Source of the DNA: Bacteriovoracaceae bacterium
GTDB taxonomy: Bacteria > Bdellovibrionota > Bacteriovoracia > Bacteriovoracales > Bacteriovoracaceae
Direction: 5' to 3'
Length of the DNA: 23,508 nt
Assembly (NCBI GenBank): GCA_018060635.1
Contig: JAGOVR010000012.1
Span: 1-23,508 of the forward strand
Under the pieces are notes generated by a model. The model was not told the origin of the DNA, made no database searches, and worked only from the letters and a program-made list of their open reading frames with translations. This document shows positions 1-8,592 of this stretch, in pieces. Every line of letters begins with the position of its first letter. Position 1 is the stretch's first letter. A program made the translations under genes and the position numbers.

Positions 1-323
1 GGATATTTTTTTTCAAAGATAGCTTGTAGCTCATCCGAGTCTAAGGCCAAAAGAAATGTTTTATTTTCATCAGCTTCCAATAGAAGACGTAATGCTGAAG
101 TTGTCGCAGGCATTTTTATTATGTTATCAGTATATAAAATTTTAAGTTTATGCCCAAAACTTTTACCTACAAACAGGGTGGGAGTTTCTGTAAAAGAATG
201 GATTGTGATGAGATCATCTAGTAAGTAGTTAAAAAGTTCCAAATAGGGAGAAGACTGATAATTACCTATCCACAGAATAGGTTGAGATTTAATAAGAGAG
301 AGTTCTTTTTCCCATTTTATCAT
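1..323 (-). CDS. Unrecognised protein, 3' end beyond the window (partial)
   Basis: An open frame of 107 codons with no stop starts at the ATG at 323-321 and runs off the left edge. The start overlaps the nusB stop codon as ATGA, which suggests translational coupling. The product begins MIKWEKELSLIKSQPILWIG and alternates hydrophobic strands with acidic or helical stretches, such as a later LRLLLEADE. There is no signal peptide or membrane segment, so it is probably cytoplasmic. I do not recognise the family and propose no function. Its place as third gene after nrdR and nusB is the main evidence that it is real, together with codon use like its neighbours. Confidence 0.7.
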   Translation of the reverse strand, partial: MIKWEKELSLIKSQPILWIGNYQSSPYLELFNYLLDDLITIHSFTETPTLFVGKSFGHKLKILYTDNIIKMPATTSALRLLLEADENKTFLLALDSDELQAIFEKKY

Positions 324-763
324 AAAGGTGAAATTTTCTCTAAAAGTCTATCTAGTAATCCATTAATAAAACTAGCAGAAGATTCATTTCCAAATTTTTT
401 AGCTAAATTCACTGCTTCGTTCAGAATAACTTTAGGGGGATTTTTTTTATAGTATTGAAGCTCAAAAATAGCAAGGAGTAGGATCGTACGATCAATGGAA
501 GCTAGGCGACCCAATTTCCAATCTTTGCAATTTACAGAGATCGTTTCTTCAATCGCTTGAATATTTTCAAGGCTTCCCGTAATAAGCTCTAAAGCAAACT
601 CTCGGTTTATAGCAGAGAGTTCAGTGCCTAAAGAAGTGATAAAATTATTAAAGTTATCAATGGGAGAAAGCTGACTTCCTTCTTCTCTAAATTGTTTTTG
701 ATACAAAAATTGAAAGGCAAGCTCTCGAGCTAGGGTGCGTGAATCATGTGCGGTTTCAGACAT
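320..763 (-). CDS. nusB: Transcription antitermination factor NusB
   Basis: 147 residues, the usual NusB length. NusB binds boxA RNA with ribosomal protein S10 and forms part of the antitermination complex on rRNA operons. The sequence shows the all-helical family pattern: an N-terminal RxLARELAFQFLYQ helix, then the diagnostic WKLGRLASIDRTILLLAIFE segment around residues 82-101, and NEAVNLAKKFG...SFINGLLDRLL near the C-terminus. The stop overlaps the next ATG by ATGA. The start lies 11 bp after the nrdR stop, with an AGGAA ribosome-binding site about 9 bases upstream. The nrdR-nusB neighbourhood is common in proteobacteria and supports the call. Confidence 0.95.
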   Translation of the reverse strand: MSETAHDSRTLARELAFQFLYQKQFREEGSQLSPIDNFNNFITSLGTELSAINREFALELITGSLENIQAIEETISVNCKDWKLGRLASIDRTILLLAIFELQYYKKNPPKVILNEAVNLAKKFGNESSASFINGLLDRLLEKISPL

Positions 764-774
764 AAAATAAGTTC

Positions 775-1263
775 CTATTGAGTAGAGATCAAGGGTTTTA
801 CAGGAGGTGAATTTTTTTGCATATGTTCTTTGAGGTCATTTACAAATTCATCAATATCTTTAAAGGTTTTGTAAACGGAGGCAAAACGAACATAGGCCAC
901 AGGGTCTAAATGGCGAAGAGCTGACATGACTAAGTTTCCAATTTGCTGAGAGCGCACTTCTTTTTGATTAAGCTCTAAGATATTTTGTTTAATAAGCTCT
1001 AAGACTTCTTGAATTTGAGCCGTGGAAACGGGTCTTTTTTGACAAGCTTTTTTAATCCCCATAAAAATTTTTTCTTCTTGAAAAGATTCTCTGCGCCCAT
1101 CATTTTTTACCACATCAGGAAGATCAAATTCTATTTGTTCATAGGTGGTAAAGCGTTTTTCACATTCCGCACATTTGCGGCGACGGCGAATAGTATTCTC
1201 TTCCTGCGCAAGGCGAGAATCGAGAACTTTGGAATCTTGAGCATGACAAAAAGGGCATTTCAT
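775..1263 (-). CDS. nrdR: Transcriptional repressor NrdR
   Basis: 162 residues, typical for NrdR, the nucleotide-sensing repressor of ribonucleotide reductase genes. An N-terminal zinc ribbon is visible with Cys3, Cys6, Cys31 and Cys34 (MKCPFC and KCAEC), followed by the family's RRRRKC basic stretch and FTTYE. The rest, about residues 49-139, is the ATP-cone that binds ATP or dATP: it includes VVKNDGRRESF, a central helix set, and the closing VAYVRFASVYKTFKDIDEF. An AGGGAA ribosome-binding site sits 5 bases before the ATG. It heads the minus-strand operon with nusB. No ribonucleotide reductase gene is in the window, so its targets lie elsewhere. Confidence 0.97.
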   Translation of the reverse strand: MKCPFCHAQDSKVLDSRLAQEENTIRRRRKCAECEKRFTTYEQIEFDLPDVVKNDGRRESFQEEKIFMGIKKACQKRPVSTAQIQEVLELIKQNILELNQKEVRSQQIGNLVMSALRHLDPVAYVRFASVYKTFKDIDEFVNDLKEHMQKNSPPVKPLISTQ

Positions 1264-1416
1264 AAAGTTCCCTGAATGTAACGATTTTTAGGGTTTTTGG
1301 CAACCCTCGTCATCTATCTAATTTTCATAAGTGAACAATTAAAGACTCCTAAGCATTCTCTTGTTTTTTACAAAGAGTAAATAGGCTAAATCCAGAGCTT
1401 AACTTAAGGAGGTTTT

Positions 1417-2148
1417 ATGAAAAAAACAGTATTTATTTTTTTAGGCTTTAGTCTTCTGTTGATGTCCTGCCATATGCAGAAAGTGACTAAAAAACAGCAG
1501 AGTTCTTCCAATGCTTTTTTAGATAAGCAAATGATTGAACCAGATGGAGAGAGGAGAGTTATTAAAAATAGGTTAGAAAGATTAGAATCTTTTTTACAAC
1601 AAAGAGGTCTCTTCTTCACAGCAGAAGGACAGATTAATACCAAAAAATTTGATGAACTATATAGTTACTCTCAAGGGTTTTTTTTACAACATTTTAAAGC
1701 AATGAATTTCAAAATAGAGGAGTTTAAAATTGAAGTTAAAAGCTATATTCAAATTCCCTTACAAGCTCTTTCTGCGGAGGAGTGGCAAGATATAAAAATT
1801 TATAAAAACAAACTTAAAAGTATTGATAAGTTCACTTCTTTTTATAATTATCTTTTTGCGCATGGCCCACAAGATGATTTGTATCAACTGTATCTTTTGC
1901 GTCAAGAGTTGGCCTTAAATGAATGGTCTTTTGATTTATGGAATAAAAGATTTTCTTTCTCATCGGAGTGTTTAAAAGCACAAGAAAAAACAGATCTTCT
2001 TTCAGATAAAACCCTTTCATCATCAGTACAAGATCTCTTAAGAGATTATAAAACACGACTAGAGATGACGTATCCCAAAGTCACTCAACCTTTATGGAGA
2101 CTTCTTTTACAAGCAGAAGATGCGATTTTAAAAGGGTACTCAATTTAA
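1417..2148 (+). CDS. Unknown lipoprotein
   Basis: 243 residues. The N-terminus is a lipoprotein signal peptide: MKK, a hydrophobic core, then a lipobox LMSC with the lipidated Cys at residue 18. A strong AGGAGG ribosome-binding site lies 4 bases before the ATG. The mature part is hydrophilic and mostly helical, with many Lys, Gln, Phe and Tyr and no further membrane segment, so it should be anchored to a membrane facing the periplasm or outside. I do not recognise the family. Only 24 bp separate it from the likely ppk1 start, so the two are probably co-transcribed. Whether it has a role in phosphate or polyphosphate physiology is unknown. Confidence 0.85.
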   Translation: MKKTVFIFLGFSLLLMSCHMQKVTKKQQSSSNAFLDKQMIEPDGERRVIKNRLERLESFLQQRGLFFTAEGQINTKKFDELYSYSQGFFLQHFKAMNFKIEEFKIEVKSYIQIPLQALSAEEWQDIKIYKNKLKSIDKFTSFYNYLFAHGPQDDLYQLYLLRQELALNEWSFDLWNKRFSFSSECLKAQEKTDLLSDKTLSSSVQDLLRDYKTRLEMTYPKVTQPLWRLLLQAEDAILKGYSI

Positions 2149-2172
2149 ATTGAATATGTTAAATTGGGAATT

Positions 2173-4296
2173 ATGAAAAAAATGAAACCTAAGTCTTTTA
2201 AGCGTAAAAAAATTGTTTCTTTGTGGGAGTTACAGGGAGTCAATCCTGAACATTATTTAAATAGAGAATTATCTTGGTTAGAGTTTAATTTGAGAGTTTT
2301 ATCTCAAGCACAGGATATAAGTGTTCCTCTTTTTGAGCGATTGTTATTTTGTTCTATTTTCATCTCTAATTTAGATGAATTCTTTATGAAGCGAGTAGGA
2401 GGACTTAAAAATCAAATTGAATATCATTACACTCATCGTTCCATGGATGGAAAAACTCCTCAAGAGCAATTGTCTAAGATAAGAAAAAAAATTCAAGAGC
2501 AGTTTCAAGTCTTAGATCATTTATTTAAAAAAGATTTACTTCCTGCCCTTAAAAAAGAAAATATTTTCTTCTTAAAATGGCAAGATCTAAACTCTATGGA
2601 GAAAAAGAAGCTTGCAGATATTTTTAAGCATAATATTTTTCCTATTTTGACTCCACTGGCAGTGGATTACAGTCATCCTTTTCCTTTTATTTCTAACCTT
2701 TCTAAATCCTTAGGGATTTGTATGAAAAATCCCCGTAAGGGAGAAAAACTTTTTGCACGAGTCAAAATTCCTACAGAGCTTCCGCAGTGGATACGTATCC
2801 CCAGTCCTAAAGGTGTTTATCGCTTTATTAATATTGAAGAAATTATTAAGCATAATATTGAAATGCTCTATCCAGGAATGCAAATTCTAGCTAAGTGTCT
2901 TTTTCGTGTCACACGCAATGCTGGTATGGAAGAAGATGACGAAGAAGATGCAGAAGATGTTTTAGCTTTAGTAGAAGAAGGACTTAAAGAAAGAAAATTT
3001 TCTCCAGTGTTACGACTAGAGCATGAAAGCAGTCCCGACGCATGGATTCTCGATTACCTCTGCCAAGAATTAGAACTTGGGAAAGAAGACTTGTATGAAA
3101 TGTCCTCAGTGGTGCATTACTCTTCTTTTCGAGATCTTTATGAGAAAGTTGATCGTCCTTACTTAAAATTTAAACCATGGGCCCCTAAAGTTCCACTAGA
3201 TTTTGCAGATGAATCTGTTAGCTTATTTTCACAAATAAGAAAAAAAGAATATTTGATTCATCATCCTTATGAGAGTTTTTCTGCCACTGTTGAGCGTTTT
3301 ATTCAAGGTGCCGCTTTTGATCCTCATGTTCTTGCTATTAAGCTGACTCTTTACCGCACAGATTCTGCTAGTAAGATTATTGATTCTTTAGTTTATGCCG
3401 CAGAATCAGGCAAACAAGTAGCCTGTGTTATTGAGGTCAAGGCCCGTTTTGAAGAAGAAAAAAATTTACGTTGGGCAGAAAAATTAGAGAATGCAGGTGT
3501 GCATGTGGTGTACGGAGTGATGGGACTTAAAACTCATAGTAAGATGATGCTGATTGTAAGACGAGATCAAGACCGAATTAAAAGTTATGCACATATTGGA
3601 ACTGGAAATTATAATTCTCAGACTTCTAAGATTTATACAGATTTTAGTTTTTTTACTAGTGACCCCGCTATTTGTGCAGAGGCCGTGGAAGTTTTTAACT
3701 TTTTAACAGGAATGTCACTTAAAAAAACATATACAGAACTTTTAGTGGCACCTGTTACTATGAAAAAAAGTTTTTTAGAACTTATTGAAAATGAAATAAA
3801 ATATAAAAAAGCGGGACTCATTATTGCTAAAATGAACAGCTTGGAAGATTCAGAAATGATTGAGGCTTTGTATAAAGCTTCGGGGGCAGGAGTTAAAATT
3901 TATCTTATCGTGCGTGGTATTTGTTGTTTGAGACCAGGGCTTAAAGATTTGAGTGAAAATATTAGAGTGATTTCGATTGTGGGAAGATTTTTAGAACATT
4001 CACGGGTTTTTTATTTTTCAGGGGGAAATAAAGATCCTCTGCAAGGAAGTTTTTATATTGCTTCCGCTGACTGGATGTATCGCAATCTGAATAACCGAGT
4101 TGAAGTGGCAGTCCCTATTAAAGCACCACTCTTACGTAAAAAACTTTGGGATTTTTTACAAATTGAATTGCAAGATCACGCTCTAGCTTGGGAGATGGAT
4201 GCGCGCGGTAAATGGATTCGTCGCCAGCCTAAAAATACTAAAGAAGAAACTAATTCTCACCTCTTACTTATGGGGCTAAGTAAAAATCTATTATAA
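2173..4296 (+). CDS. ppk1: Polyphosphate kinase 1
   Basis: About 707 residues, full length for PPK1, which reversibly polymerises the terminal phosphate of ATP into polyphosphate. Domains are visible in order: the N-terminal LNRELSWLEFNLRVL and NLDEFFMKRVG, the head domain, then the two phospholipase D-like catalytic domains. AHIGTGNYN carries the family's autophosphorylated histidine, RGICCLRPG is conserved, and LEHSRVFYF holds the second conserved histidine. I prefer the ATG at 2173. A TTG at 2164 would add three residues, and a GGGAA purine run lies just before 2173. A short acidic run (EEDDEEDAEDV) lies in the middle. It ends 14 bp from the convergent gene at 4311, with a Ppx/GppA gene close by. 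Confidence 0.96.
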   Translation: MKKMKPKSFKRKKIVSLWELQGVNPEHYLNRELSWLEFNLRVLSQAQDISVPLFERLLFCSIFISNLDEFFMKRVGGLKNQIEYHYTHRSMDGKTPQEQLSKIRKKIQEQFQVLDHLFKKDLLPALKKENIFFLKWQDLNSMEKKKLADIFKHNIFPILTPLAVDYSHPFPFISNLSKSLGICMKNPRKGEKLFARVKIPTELPQWIRIPSPKGVYRFINIEEIIKHNIEMLYPGMQILAKCLFRVTRNAGMEEDDEEDAEDVLALVEEGLKERKFSPVLRLEHESSPDAWILDYLCQELELGKEDLYEMSSVVHYSSFRDLYEKVDRPYLKFKPWAPKVPLDFADESVSLFSQIRKKEYLIHHPYESFSATVERFIQGAAFDPHVLAIKLTLYRTDSASKIIDSLVYAAESGKQVACVIEVKARFEEEKNLRWAEKLENAGVHVVYGVMGLKTHSKMMLIVRRDQDRIKSYAHIGTGNYNSQTSKIYTDFSFFTSDPAICAEAVEVFNFLTGMSLKKTYTELLVAPVTMKKSFLELIENEIKYKKAGLIIAKMNSLEDSEMIEALYKASGAGVKIYLIVRGICCLRPGLKDLSENIRVISIVGRFLEHSRVFYFSGGNKDPLQGSFYIASADWMYRNLNNRVEVAVPIKAPLLRKKLWDFLQIELQDHALAWEMDARGKWIRRQPKNTKEETNSHLLLMGLSKNLL

Positions 4297-4310
4297 GTAA
4301 AAGAGAATTT

Positions 4311-5018
4311 TTAGATGCCTTGTCTAAGTTTAAATTCTTCTCTTAATTGCAGATACATAATAAGAAGCTCCATATGTAAATTGCGTAAGGCTTTAGGATT
4401 TTTTTGGAAAAAAACTCTAATTAAATCTTCATTAGATTCAGGAGATAAAGAAGACGATTGTAAAGATTCAACTAAATTTTCTAATTGATCTTGATAAAGG
4501 GCGTATTCATTTTGAGCTTTATTTGTATATTTTGAAAGATAATATTGTTTTAGTGCTCGAAGATACCCAGAAGTAAGAACAGATAAAGCAGGTAACTCCG
4601 TCCACTCATTAAGAGACCGGTGGAGGTGCTTTCCTGTATTTTGTGTGAAGCGATGATACCAGAAAGGGAGTTTTTTTAAAAGAGAATAGGATAAAGGCAA
4701 AAAAAGAGTAAAGGCTGGAAGGATATCAAAATAGCCATAATCGTGAGCTAAAGCATAGGGTAAGGAAGAAGCAAAAAAAGAAAGACCTAAGCTTTTGACA
4801 ATCAGGTCGTTAAAATAGTGATCTCTCTCAAATTTTTTTCCATGAGAAAAATTTGATTCAGGCTTGGTTGTTTCTCTCACATAGTGGGAAATATTTTCTG
4901 ATGTTATTCCAAAAAAAGATTGCACTAAACAAGAATAACTATCATATTCCTTGGCATAAATTGGATTTTGCAGGAAAAAAAATAATAAAAAAATGTGGAC
5001 TATTTTTTTTATGTTCAT
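4311..5018 (-). CDS. Unknown exported protein
   Basis: 235 residues with a clear N-terminal signal peptide (MNIKK, a Phe/Leu-rich core, then PIYAKE, with likely cleavage after YA at about residue 22). A second hydrophobic stretch at about residues 75-115 (LGLSFFASSLPYALA and ILPAFTLFLPLSYSLL) could be one or two membrane segments or a buried helical hairpin. The C-terminal half is helical and charged. I do not recognise the family. It lies downstream of the Ppx/GppA gene on the same strand with a 67-bp gap, and is convergent with ppk1, so it may be transcribed with the phosphatase. No lipobox is seen. Confidence 0.8.
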   Translation of the reverse strand: MNIKKIVHIFLLFFFLQNPIYAKEYDSYSCLVQSFFGITSENISHYVRETTKPESNFSHGKKFERDHYFNDLIVKSLGLSFFASSLPYALAHDYGYFDILPAFTLFLPLSYSLLKKLPFWYHRFTQNTGKHLHRSLNEWTELPALSVLTSGYLRALKQYYLSKYTNKAQNEYALYQDQLENLVESLQSSSLSPESNEDLIRVFFQKNPKALRNLHMELLIMYLQLREEFKLRQGI

Positions 5019-5085
5019 ACTTTGATTAAAAGAAGATAATTTATATTTATTTTTTTTGAAAGCCTAGTATGTAATTATTACAAAA

Positions 5086-6003
5086 TTAGAACAACGCTAT
5101 ATGCTTTGTTTTTTCTTTCAGTAGAATTCGTTGAAAAATTCCGTCAATAAGCCCTAAGTTAGGTAAAATAATTCTATTAGCAGGAATAAGAGTAAAGAGC
5201 ATACGTAAAACTTCTAACGTCGGTATGAGGACTTCTGCTTTATTGATTTGCAGGTCAAGCTTTTTGGCACGATTTAAAAGAGAAATATCCTTGGCCTTCT
5301 CATAAAGAGAGTTTATTTCTGCTTTACGCATGAAAGTAATATCATCTTTTTTAAAAACTTTTTTTCTAAGTTTTCCTAAACGACGTAAGTTACCACCCGT
5401 TCCGATGAGGCAAGTTTTAGAGAGGTCCTGATTTTTGATAAATTCAGTAATATCTTGAGAAAACTTATTTAAAAATTCTTTACGTTCTTTTTTATTTTTT
5501 AAATTGAGGAGGCGCAAGGTTCCTAAATCAAAGCTATGCGTTTTAACTAACATTCCTTTTTTAACCAAAGTAATTTCTAAACTTCCACCGCCTAAATCAA
5601 TAAGAACGGCTGATTCATTTTGGAGAAGCCCAGAAGGAGAAATACCTAGATAGATGGTGTTGGCCTCTTCTATACCATCTATGGTTTTAATTTTAATACC
5701 TGAAGATTTTTCAATGCGCTCTGATAGAGCAGGGGAATTAGCAGATTCACGAAAAGCACTGGTGGCCAGAGCTGAAATTTCTTCTACATTTTCATCTTTT
5801 AAAATTTTTTTAAAATTTTTAAAAACACGTTCAGTTTTATTCATGGTGGTTTCAGAGAAAGTTTTTTGAGAGAAGGCATCTCCCCCTAAGCGTAAGGGGA
5901 TACGAACTCGTTTAGTTACCACTAAGTGGTCATGAGCATGGATCTCTGCAATAGCCAAGCGAAGGGCATTGGAGCCTATATCAATAGCGGCAATTTTTTT
6001 CAT
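5086..6003 (-). CDS. Ppx/GppA family exopolyphosphatase / pppGpp phosphohydrolase
   Basis: 305 residues from the ATG at 6003. The family removes terminal phosphates from polyphosphate or converts pppGpp to ppGpp. Motifs of the actin-like ASKHA fold are present: AAIDIGSNALRLAIAE at the N-terminus, ATSAFRESAN, the phosphate-binding LIDLGGGSLEIT, and GTGGNLRRLGKL. It has the two core lobes only and lacks the C-terminal HD-like domains of long Ppx enzymes, so sequence alone does not separate Ppx from GppA. I chose the internal ATG because MKKIAAIDIG is the usual family start. A longer frame to 6060 would include a TTGACA promoter element. Proximity to ppk1 favours polyphosphate turnover. Confidence 0.92.
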   Translation of the reverse strand: MKKIAAIDIGSNALRLAIAEIHAHDHLVVTKRVRIPLRLGGDAFSQKTFSETTMNKTERVFKNFKKILKDENVEEISALATSAFRESANSPALSERIEKSSGIKIKTIDGIEEANTIYLGISPSGLLQNESAVLIDLGGGSLEITLVKKGMLVKTHSFDLGTLRLLNLKNKKERKEFLNKFSQDITEFIKNQDLSKTCLIGTGGNLRRLGKLRKKVFKKDDITFMRKAEINSLYEKAKDISLLNRAKKLDLQINKAEVLIPTLEVLRMLFTLIPANRIILPNLGLIDGIFQRILLKEKTKHIALF

Positions 6004-6031
6004 ACTTATTAGATCATAACTCATGCAGAGG

Positions 6032-6060
6032 ATTTTTGCGATGAATAGAGATTGTGTCAA
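6032..6060 (-). promoter_or_regulatory. Candidate sigma70-type promoter for the Ppx/GppA gene
   Basis: On the minus strand a perfect -35 TTGACA (6060-6055) is followed 17 bases later by AAAAAT (6037-6032), a 4-of-6 match to the -10 box. It lies just ahead of the chosen start at 6003 and after the glyA stop, so it could give the phosphatase gene its own transcription apart from the fab-glyA operon. The -10 is weak. Confidence 0.4.
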
Positions 6061-6072
6061 TATATTAAAAAT

Positions 6073-7323
6073 TTAGCTATAAACTGGGAATTTTTTACAA
6101 AGCTCTCGCACTTCTCCAGCAATTTTATTTTGTAGATTAGTGTCTTGAGGATTTTTTAGAGTACGAACAATCCAATCAGCTACTTGAGAAATTTCTGCTT
6201 CTTTAAATCCACGGGTTGTAAGAGCAGGAGTTCCTAGGCGGATGCCTGAAGTCACGAAAGGGGAGCGTTTATCTCCTGGAACCATATTTTTATTACAAGT
6301 AATGTGTACTTTAGAGAGAAGATCTTCACTTTCTTTTCCAGAGAGTCCCACAGAATCAGTTTTTACTAGAACTAAATGATTATCAGTACCACCAGAAACT
6401 AATTCAAGCCCTCCTGACATAAGTTTTTCTGCCATAACTTTGGCATTGAGAATGACTTGTTTTTGATAAACTTTAAAAGAGGGATCTAGCGCTTCTTTGA
6501 AGGCTACAGCTTTGGCGGCAATCACGTGCTCTAAAGGGCCACCTTGAATTCCTGGAAAGATATGGGAGTTTAATTTTTTTTCAAATTCTAAAGATGAGAG
6601 AATGATTCCACCGCGAGGACCTCGTAGAGTTTTATGAGTGGTGGAGGTGATAACATGAGCATGGCCTACGGGTGAAGGGTGCAGATCAGCGGCAATAAGT
6701 CCTGCAATGTGGGCCATATCTACCAGCAAAAAAGCTTCCACACTATCAGCTATTTCTCGCATTTTTTTAAAATCGATAAAGCGCGAATAAGCAGAGGCAC
6801 CAGCAATGATCATTTTGGGTTTTTCTTTGAGAGCTATGTCTTGAACCTGATCATAATTAATGGTTTCAGTTTTAGCATCTAGTCCATAGGAGATAACTTG
6901 AAAAAGGCGTCCAGAAAAATTAACAGGACTACCGTGAGTTAAGTGTCCCCCTTCACTTAAATTCATCCCTAAAATTTTATCTTGAGGATTTAGAAGGGCG
7001 AAGTAGGTAGCCATGTTGGCCTGAGAGCCAGAGTGAGGTTGTACGTTAGCGTACTCTACGCCAAAAAGTTTTTTCACTCGTTCGATAGCAAGTTGTTCCA
7101 CAATATCTACGTTCTCACAGCCACCGTAATAACGTTTATTAGGATATCCTTCAGCATATTTATTGGTAAGAACAGAACCTTGCGCTTGCATGACAGCAGG
7201 ACTGCAATAGTTTTCTGAAGCAATAAGCTCTAAACCTTCTTCTTGTCTTTTTTTTTCATTTTCAATAGAAGAATAAACTTCAAGATCGGTAATCTCTAGA
7301 GAATTCCGCTCAGAATTAAACAT
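6073..7323 (-). CDS. glyA: Serine hydroxymethyltransferase
   Basis: 416 residues, the normal bacterial length. The enzyme uses PLP to interconvert serine plus tetrahydrofolate with glycine plus methylene-tetrahydrofolate, and so supplies one-carbon units. Visible motifs: LELIASENYCSPAV near residues 31-45, NKYAEGYPNKRYYGG, VQPHSGSQAN, VDMAHIAGLIAA with the PLP-binding Asp and His, and STTHKTLRGPRGG with the Schiff-base lysine at about residue 231. An AAGG ribosome-binding site is 7 bases upstream. Only 12 bp separate it from fabF, so it appears to be the last gene of the fatty-acid operon. No glycine riboswitch is seen, and there is no room for one. Confidence 0.98.
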   Translation of the reverse strand: MFNSERNSLEITDLEVYSSIENEKKRQEEGLELIASENYCSPAVMQAQGSVLTNKYAEGYPNKRYYGGCENVDIVEQLAIERVKKLFGVEYANVQPHSGSQANMATYFALLNPQDKILGMNLSEGGHLTHGSPVNFSGRLFQVISYGLDAKTETINYDQVQDIALKEKPKMIIAGASAYSRFIDFKKMREIADSVEAFLLVDMAHIAGLIAADLHPSPVGHAHVITSTTHKTLRGPRGGIILSSLEFEKKLNSHIFPGIQGGPLEHVIAAKAVAFKEALDPSFKVYQKQVILNAKVMAEKLMSGGLELVSGGTDNHLVLVKTDSVGLSGKESEDLLSKVHITCNKNMVPGDKRSPFVTSGIRLGTPALTTRGFKEAEISQVADWIVRTLKNPQDTNLQNKIAGEVRELCKKFPVYS

Positions 7324-7335
7324 AAATGGCCTTGG

Positions 7336-8586
7336 TTAAAAATATTTTTTAAAAATAAGAGAAGCGTTAGTTCCACCAAAACCAAAAGAGTTATTAAGAG
7401 AATACTCAATATTGGCTTTTACTGGTTTATGAGGAACGTAGTTCAAATCACATTCAGGATCTTGATGATCTAAATTAATGGTAGGAGGAACTATACCTGT
7501 GTGCATGGCCATGACACAAAAAACAGATTCAATACCACCAGCCGCACCCAAAAGATGTCCCGTCATAGATTTTGTAGAGCTTACTAATAGGTTATTCGCA
7601 TGATTTCCAAAGACAGATTTGATCGCCTTAGTTTCTGCAATATCTCCTAGGGGGGTAGAAGTTCCGTGCGCATTGATATAGCCCACTTGTTCAGGACTAA
7701 TACCAGCACTATGTAAAGCTTGTTGCATACAAGGGATAGTACCTCCCCCTTCAGGATGAGGAGCTGTAATATGGTAAGCATCAGAAGTAGCTCCCCAACC
7801 AACGACTTCGCCGTAAATGGTGGCCCCTCGGGCTATGGCTTTTTCCATATCTTCTAAAACTAAAATACCAGCACCTTCTCCCATAACAAATCCATCTCTT
7901 TCAATGTCGAAAGGGCGAGAGGCTTTGGTAGGTTCATCATTACGACGAGAAAGAGCTTTCATAGCACAAAAGCCTCCCATAGTAAGACGAGTGATAACAC
8001 CTTCAGCTCCTCCTGTAATCACCACATCTTGCCTTCCAGACATAATTTCACCAGCCGCAATAGAGATGGCATGAGCACTAGAAGCACAAGCACTAGAAAC
8101 GGTATAATTCATTCCTTTAATTCCTAACTGTAAAGAAATAATTCCCGTAGCCATATTAGGAATAATACCTGGGATAAAAAAAGGAGAAATACGACGCAGG
8201 CCTTTTTCTTGAAATTCGATGTGTGTAGCTTCAATAGTATGAAAACCACCCATTCCTACACCTAAAATACATCCAATCCTTTGTGCAGGATAAAAATTTT
8301 GATTTTTAAGTCCAGCTACAGCGTAAGCGTGGTGAGCACTATGCATAGCATAGTGAATAAAACGATCAAAACGAGCAGATTGTTTGCTTTCCCAAATCTC
8401 TTCGCTCAAGTTGAAATTTTTAATTTCACCTGCAATGGTAGTGGTTAAGCCTTCAGAGCTAATATTACTGATAGGTGAGATACCAGAACGACCTTCTAGC
8501 ATACCTTTCCAAATATCCTCTAATCTGAATCCTAAGCCACAAATAGCTTCAAGTCCTGTAATGGCGACACGACGTTGGTGGGTCAT
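7336..8586 (-). CDS. fabF: 3-oxoacyl-ACP synthase II (KAS II)
   Basis: 416 residues. FabF condenses malonyl-ACP with acyl-ACP in the elongation cycle of type II fatty-acid synthesis. The Cys-His-His catalytic triad is intact: Cys167 in SSACASSAHA, His307 in NAHGTSTPLGD, and His344 in SSTKSMTGHLLGAAG. The C-terminal glycine loop NSFGFGGTNASL is present. The start lies 6 bp after the acpP stop. No good Shine-Dalgarno sequence is visible there, so translation is probably coupled to acpP. FabB is a related possibility, but the acpP-fabF order and the sequence style favour FabF. Confidence 0.97.
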   Translation of the reverse strand: MTHQRRVAITGLEAICGLGFRLEDIWKGMLEGRSGISPISNISSEGLTTTIAGEIKNFNLSEEIWESKQSARFDRFIHYAMHSAHHAYAVAGLKNQNFYPAQRIGCILGVGMGGFHTIEATHIEFQEKGLRRISPFFIPGIIPNMATGIISLQLGIKGMNYTVSSACASSAHAISIAAGEIMSGRQDVVITGGAEGVITRLTMGGFCAMKALSRRNDEPTKASRPFDIERDGFVMGEGAGILVLEDMEKAIARGATIYGEVVGWGATSDAYHITAPHPEGGGTIPCMQQALHSAGISPEQVGYINAHGTSTPLGDIAETKAIKSVFGNHANNLLVSSTKSMTGHLLGAAGGIESVFCVMAMHTGIVPPTINLDHQDPECDLNYVPHKPVKANIEYSLNNSFGFGGTNASLIFKKYF

Positions 8587-8592
8587 AAAAAA

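Noticed and set aside
1361..1389. Promoter TTGTTT plus GCTAAA before the lipoprotein gene
   Set aside because: Spacing is 17 but the -10 matches only 3 of 6; a promoter must exist in this gap, but I cannot place it with confidence.
6004..6060. Longer N-terminus for the Ppx/GppA protein starting at 6060
   Set aside because: The extra 19 residues are not family-like and the DNA there carries a TTGACA promoter element; the start at 6003 gives the standard MKKIAAIDIG.
7324..7335. Glycine riboswitch ahead of glyA
   Set aside because: Only 12 bp separate fabF and glyA, far too short for a riboswitch, and glyA is inside an operon.
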